From Clostridia bacterium (GTDB taxonomy: Bacteria > Bacillota > Clostridia > Christensenellales > UBA1242): a stretch of 14,999 nt of DNA. Location: the NCBI GenBank assembly GCA_017408305.1, contig JAFQUU010000011.1, positions 1 to 14,999 on the forward strand, given 5' to 3'. The notes under the pieces are model-generated. The model searched no databases, was not told the DNA's origin, and saw only the letters and a list, made by a program, of their open reading frames with translations. Made by a program: the position numbers and the translations under genes. Of the stretch, positions 12,801-14,999 are shown in pieces; position 1 is the first letter of the stretch; each line of letters begins with the position of its first letter.

Positions 12801-14999
12801 CCTATATTGGTGTGGAATCTAACTTGCAGTTTGACTTTAATGGCAATCAAAACCAAAGCACAAATGATTCATTTAATAAATTCTTAAATGATTTCTACTT
12901 TGAAAGCATTTCAGAAGTAAACAATTATGGCAATTATATAGTCAACTATGGCAAAAGTGGACAAAAAAGTTTTCTTGGCAACCTTTACTATCAAAATGGT
13001 TCAACTTACTATCCACTCTTAAACATTGATGGCAGTTATGAAGCAAATAACTACTTTAACTTTATAGAAAAAGATGGCACGATAATTTTAACGGGTAAAC
13101 GCCAAGGCGAAGTTAATTTAAGGTTTAATATTGAAATTCAATATCCAAACCCAATTAAAACAACAATATATGAAATAAACTTTGACTTTACAGTTGTTGT
13201 TGTGCCGTTTAGCGATGAAGACTTGCCACTGATTATCGACAACCAAAATGCATTTTTGGATGCTCTTAATTCTGACACACCACAAGACTATATTTTGATG
13301 AGTGATATTTATCTTACAGATTACACACCACTTGCAACAAATTCAATTTTAAGTCTTGATGGGAACAACTACGCAATTCATATTATGAGTTATGAGACAG
13401 AAACCTTGACAAATGCATTAAATCTTGCTTTGTTTTCTGAAGTTGCAGAAACAACAACAATCAAAAACCTTACAGTCAACCTTTACAATCTTGGCACTGT
13501 GGTTGTAAACACAAATCAAGTTCAAGAAGTAAATTTTGCAGGTCTGGCTCTTGAAAACAATGGCATTATCTATAACTCAGGTGTAGCAGTTTACAAAAAC
13601 TCAAACAACCATGTTTCAAACGCAGGCATAAACCTTGACTTTGGCGACTATGTTGGCCAAGGCATAAACACAAAAGTTGCAGGCTTTGTTTTGACAAACA
13701 ACGGCTATATCACAAACTCAAGGGTTGGCGATGTTAAGTTTGAAAAAGTTGCAAGTGGCCTTGTGTTTGCAGAAGTATTTAACATAACTTCACAAGGTGC
13801 AATCAGTGGTTTTGTGCATACAAACGCTGGCACAATTGCAAGCAGTTACTTTGCAAACGGAACACTTACAAACACAAGTATTGGTGGTGCCCAAACAACA
13901 ACAAGTGGTTTTGCAACATACAACTCAGGCACAATCACTGGCAGTTATGCAAAAGGCACAGGCGAAAAGGCCTTCAGTCTTACTGGCCAAGGCATCACAA
14001 CTTCAAGCATTGGCGTTGGCTTTATTGCAACCAATAATGGCACAATTGAAGACTGCTATTCAAACATCCTTTTGGCAACAAAAGACGATCAAAGTTCAAC
14101 AGGATATCAAGCAGGTAGGTTCTCAGCAGGGTTTGTATATCAAAACCAAGGCACAATTCAAAATGCGTTCACTGCCAGCAAGATTGAAAACGCAAAAACA
14201 ACACAAATGTCTTTTGTTGGCGTTGATGATACCGGAAATATCCTTAACTCAGGTAAAATTTTGCATAGTTACTACTATAATGATGAAACATTGGAAGGCG
14301 ATGCATATTCAACTGCAAATTCAAATATGAACATTGTGAGAATTTCTGAGCCAAACAACCCAGATAAGTTCTATGGTTTCAGTTTTGCAGACAGTGCAAC
14401 AAGTTTTAATGGCGTTTGGTTTTCAAACTCTTATGGTATAGACCTTGTTTCGGCAAACCAAATTGCAGTTTCAAATCGCTATGTGGCAAACGAAAAACGC
14501 GATAGCATTACTGGCGAATTGATTTCTTACAATCTTCCATACACTGATGGATATAACTATGGCAGTGCAAAAAATCCAATAATTATTAGAAGTGCAGAAG
14601 AATTTAATCGTGCAAGTGGTGGTGATGACCTTCACGCTGGCACAGCAATTTCTGCGTACTATAACCTTGCAAACGGGCAAATGTATGGCAACTATAGAAT
14701 TATTGCAAACATCAACCTGAAAGACCTTAACCCAGACAACACGCAGGCAGTAAGTTTAAGGTCAACACAAATGTCGCTCTATGGTGCAGTGATTGATGGC
14801 AATCAACTTACAATCTCAGGTGTTGATATCACAGCACAAACAGACAGTCTGCTTCAAAATTTTGGGCTTTTCAAGGAACTTTCAAATGGTGCAACCATCA
14901 AAAACCTGAAGGTTTCTCTTATTGCAGTAAGTGCAAAACAAGCAAGGTTTGTTGGTGCACTTGCAGGCACCGTTGACAACTCAAAAGTTATTGGCATAA
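6809..14999 (+). CDS. Giant GLUG-repeat surface lipoprotein (3' end beyond window)
   Basis: One uninterrupted frame of at least 2730 codons, with no stop before the window ends. ATG 6809 has AGGG at 6797-6800 (8-base spacer) and opens a lipoprotein signal with lipobox LVGC, Cys30 being the lipidation site, so the protein is anchored outside the membrane. Residues about 31-980 are beta-rich and look like successive bacterial-Ig/BIG-type units, for example SSVSLDRDTGLLTISKDAS before the first module. Composite GLUG modules follow at about 984-1314, 2140-2551 and 2589 onward. Each has an entry segment (ITSLADILDIA; IIDNQNAFLDAL; IIIRSAEEFNRA), a Y-x-L/I-x-x-(D/N)-I segment, an (L/I)FGxL-like segment with IKNL, then GLUG repeats. 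About 825 unassigned beta-rich residues separate modules 1 and 2, ending in another BIG-like unit. No catalytic motif, LPXTG or SLH signal is visible. Adhesin or matrix role is inference. Confidence 0.9.
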   Translation, partial: MKNFARIKDVFLSVTVALAMLFIGAFLVGCGNKYDGFSVSVSQDRVTLEIVDGVCTPKTVVATVKGDESISREVSVSSDASQLNLSTQMTDQGETVITISASAVCSDAVVVVKTLEGNKTATFLVDVEVPVKMISAKSSLENFFVVKGQQKALTVSDFVEFEPKNTTQKDVSFELTTETAYASISNGVLFVSNDYAFDTIGIKATSPHLSASEVLLTLDVLPELNATTVLMQSITYTNSDLAPVFQAGEGATLPSVIELANNLPEKQGLEFVMDVNSKKAITVTPYIKSTLSQNSGVLSFATGQKTEIRDNLGTLTSSQCRFTLSSESAVGDETIYFVVKFLEYNFSYTTPEIRVVVKDSVNKLNMFVDDALSNQTEFTVYDYYQDKKGLKLSFKVLPITVSEAEKVLVLELGINGTAYKYYNDESDLPINDQFVDGKYEFHSDDNVYIAASFFNDLPAQIKIYAKENPAVKKVLNIEAGAGTTRMEFVNPSEIVENPNGASFYYYNLSSNEQMSQDIKFSSDTSDITGLTLEVSGNTIAVDTVPVAKEDYFHFAIHSIKNTSGTSILTLRQANGFVLQAHVRVIYELKKDEVTFSVPSPQTNSAVGLMERQIGANFEFRVAITFGNSITLTRSGLGVNDVAYRFSDVLLEDTDKTDYENFFTNTKDKLNTLKFNGTSQVLDTRFLALDQLKPRSVGQTWVEVTVNGQKLTENIVNGETIHSLVESKEIYYFLVEGYIPVSNLSLSTYGITLYSQESVGYSDFDQTTAEVELNFSDATYQNITWLNMADVYQVSGRDVYVTETSQDKRKVTITALSTWKKVGNATVLADSTEFVFTALVKEFNKEYRLALKLIIKKAVQVEKILVENVNTETGIYIPLTYDGKDITRKISAVVQIGESGQIPFNTKLVYEFLPYISSEESSVSLDRDTGLLTISKDASHGDAGIIRIAPADRYNRFNQYEAGNEDVAVYLQLVVADGNSRATSYRITSLADILDIAKTTQQISHYHYTLMNDIVIREIDSFTTSFAITNLFEGGLYGCVEGDDRISVITTEKTLFGVLSEKAVIEDLVLCGVVSGTGFVADENYGTIENVKIVSQSQETQLAKSSVLSAYAKQNTIGGIVGVNAGLVSNSSFAGQIVGSTLSTLEYVGGIAGENRGKIENCAVEFCAYFESNNPFAPTQNYDKFDVGSAVVGGLVGKLSDGQVLKSYVYSYVPISKAQELIISLSPKKGVLFGEVVGGLADECFGSLQNHQNLYGEMVGENKFIKNAYINYKETDESIVYGQYYNNFELIGYYGDPTTFNALTNQEIWDKTTTPASFVNVKAPQGVSEILEVFKNSDTVFSSVVNNGVQDVSTAMMFMYNTEESLTKQEQIVLNALNYYTFEDLFNGEVYGINAFTSNTGVIKASVNGLTLVGTGFVEVTFYSKYNADISRTYSIYVINPICQPVFDIGSTQFLDGYILNIKTTESLGFALFTNNTKLLDARQVEYNITPYDVMFENPAIVGSGMGPYSVNTEMLSIGRTDIAYSLQIQGTGYDSEISALLGEKYKGQFAINLYKGADAIKLSTSEIVMEPFDENQVEITVFTDVSLAEGENIEVALLENKDFPNVFEDNLVECIGVTYFADASMQTVLADEVGAKYFAYVFKVKLVVKDEYKSLSFGQAEFVFKVSAESSVANHSLYGFDIVETTFTVKIIDQEILSVTTNHFERTNKSVLFNEETHKNFVFYEYDTSSSTNVISPGQEGLLKYDIYPNYARYDYIDVTYSVLTEYEANIMFYLLEPYKNGNTKGFIESSLYVENLENGIRIFNNQENTEEAITTIYLGTYLPISTSQDAVFEILFTAVSGSANTKQSRYNLVVEYLEDATVQVVDNLGQVQTSLPKGTTANLLITLPKEQSLTLDYVNILGVKNTPNPEGLITLARTQIIEDEHSLTRTYRYALSIGSQVEMQNNANYVTIEVTVSWIVNGKMQKRISTHSLGIVDFKIENVTLLTDKADKSTFYTYIGVESNLQFDFNGNQNQSTNDSFNKFLNDFYFESISEVNNYGNYIVNYGKSGQKSFLGNLYYQNGSTYYPLLNIDGSYEANNYFNFIEKDGTIILTGKRQGEVNLRFNIEIQYPNPIKTTIYEINFDFTVVVVPFSDEDLPLIIDNQNAFLDALNSDTPQDYILMSDIYLTDYTPLATNSILSLDGNNYAIHIMSYETETLTNALNLALFSEVAETTTIKNLTVNLYNLGTVVVNTNQVQEVNFAGLALENNGIIYNSGVAVYKNSNNHVSNAGINLDFGDYVGQGINTKVAGFVLTNNGYITNSRVGDVKFEKVASGLVFAEVFNITSQGAISGFVHTNAGTIASSYFANGTLTNTSIGGAQTTTSGFATYNSGTITGSYAKGTGEKAFSLTGQGITTSSIGVGFIATNNGTIEDCYSNILLATKDDQSSTGYQAGRFSAGFVYQNQGTIQNAFTASKIENAKTTQMSFVGVDDTGNILNSGKILHSYYYNDETLEGDAYSTANSNMNIVRISEPNNPDKFYGFSFADSATSFNGVWFSNSYGIDLVSANQIAVSNRYVANEKRDSITGELISYNLPYTDGYNYGSAKNPIIIRSAEEFNRASGGDDLHAGTAISAYYNLANGQMYGNYRIIANINLKDLNPDNTQAVSLRSTQMSLYGAVIDGNQLTISGVDITAQTDSLLQNFGLFKELSNGATIKNLKVSLIAVSAKQARFVGALAGTVDNSKVIGI
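9758..10750 (+). repeat. GLUG module 1 of the giant lipoprotein
   Basis: Entry segment ITSLADILDIA and a nearby YHYTLMNDIVI strand start the module, followed by LFGVLSEKAVIEDL. GLUG-type repeats then begin at about 10034 (TGFVADENYGTIENVKI), 10157 (GGIVGVNAGLVSNSSFAG), 10247 (VGGIAGENRGKIENC), 10379 (VGGLVGKLSDGQVLKSY) and a degenerate one at 10514 (VGGLADECFGSLQN). The module closes with NQEIWDKTTTP, comparable to the W-containing end of other GLUG regions. The fold expected from the family is a beta-solenoid. Confidence 0.75.
13226..14460 (+). repeat. GLUG module 2 of the giant lipoprotein
   Basis: Entry segment IIDNQNAFLDAL, YILMSDIYL, and then ALFSEVAETTTIKNLTV. Six GLUG-like units follow, starting near 13538 (AGLALENNGIIYNSG), 13679 (AGFVLTNNGYITNSR), 13805 (SGFVHTNAGTIASSY), 13904 (SGFATYNSGTITGSY), 14015 (VGFIATNNGTIEDCY) and 14123 (SAGFVYQNQGTIQNAF). 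Spacings of the last five starts are 126, 99, 111 and 108 bases, so the unit is about 33-42 residues. GGCACAATT recurs at DNA level because it encodes the G-T-I core. The module closes with FNGVWFSNSYGID. Confidence 0.75.
14573..14999 (+). repeat. GLUG module 3 of the giant lipoprotein (entry part only)
   Basis: The same order as modules 1 and 2 begins again: NPIIIRSAEEFNRA, YRIIANINLKDL, a dG-type segment (YGAVIDGNQLTISGVDI), LFKELSNGATIKNLKVSL, and finally VGALAGTVDNSKVIG, which looks like the first GLUG unit. The window ends inside it. Confidence 0.7.

Noticed and set aside
10034..14190. Recurring GGCACAATT sequences resembling short spaced repeats
   Set aside because: They are in frame, encode the G-T-I core of GLUG units, vary in spacing and flank, and so are not a CRISPR array.
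13797..14330. 177-codon + strand open frame in another frame, Gln/Leu-rich
   Set aside because: It arises from out-of-frame reading of the GLUG repeat codons (CAA/GCA-rich); it is low-complexity and has no ribosome binding site.
6809..14999. Possibility that the giant frame is several genes or contains frameshifts
   Set aside because: Reading one frame line by line through the interval gave no stop and continuous beta-type protein sequence with consistent codon use; no internal ribosome binding site or signal peptide was evident.

Overview
The window reads as a low-GC, endospore-forming Firmicute, most likely an uncultured gut-type Clostridia lineage. The evidence is AT-rich intergenic DNA, AGGAGG-type ribosome binding sites, TTGACA/TATAAT promoters, an unmistakable SpoIIID and a SpoIIQ-like peptidase homologue. 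All genes lie on the + strand. Standard bacterial decoding fits, because mfd ends on TGA. Species-level assignment is not possible from the sequence alone.

Layout: (1) 2-718, the 3' end of mfd (transcription-repair coupling factor). (2) 770-2467, a PrsA-like peptidyl-prolyl isomerase lipoprotein; mfd followed by prsA is a common clostridial order. (3) 2541-3839, a polytopic membrane protein of the MprF/YbhN flippase-like family. It sits behind a terminator fused to a near-consensus promoter, and its 5' end can fold strongly as RNA. (4) 3867-4460, a single-pass membrane protein of uncertain family with weak TasA/camelysin-like features. (5) 4596-5048, a small exported protein with a YwmB-like C-terminus. 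(6) 5220-5810, a membrane-anchored LytM/M23 protein resembling SpoIIQ. (7) 5871-6098, acyl carrier protein. (8) 6195-6443, spoIIID with a TTG start. (9) 6444-6808, AT-rich DNA with a hairpin terminator and a strong promoter. (10) 6809 to the window end, one uninterrupted reading frame of at least 2730 codons encoding a giant lipoprotein.

Items 5-8 look like a reduced version of the Bacillus ywmB-murA-spoIID-spoIIQ-spoIIID-mbl neighbourhood. Here spoIID and murA are absent from between them and acpP has been inserted. Candidate sigma-F-like and sigma-E-like promoters precede the SpoIIQ-like gene and spoIIID, matching the compartments expected for these genes in model spore formers.

The giant lipoprotein fills more than half the window and is its most unusual content. 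It has a clean lipobox, about 950 residues of beta-rich bacterial-Ig-like sequence, and then three copies of one composite module. Each module starts with an entry segment followed by GLUG-type repeats expected to form a beta-solenoid. Copies 1 and 2 are separated by about 825 unassigned residues, and copy 3 runs off the end. It is probably a surface adhesin or matrix protein; its ligand cannot be inferred.
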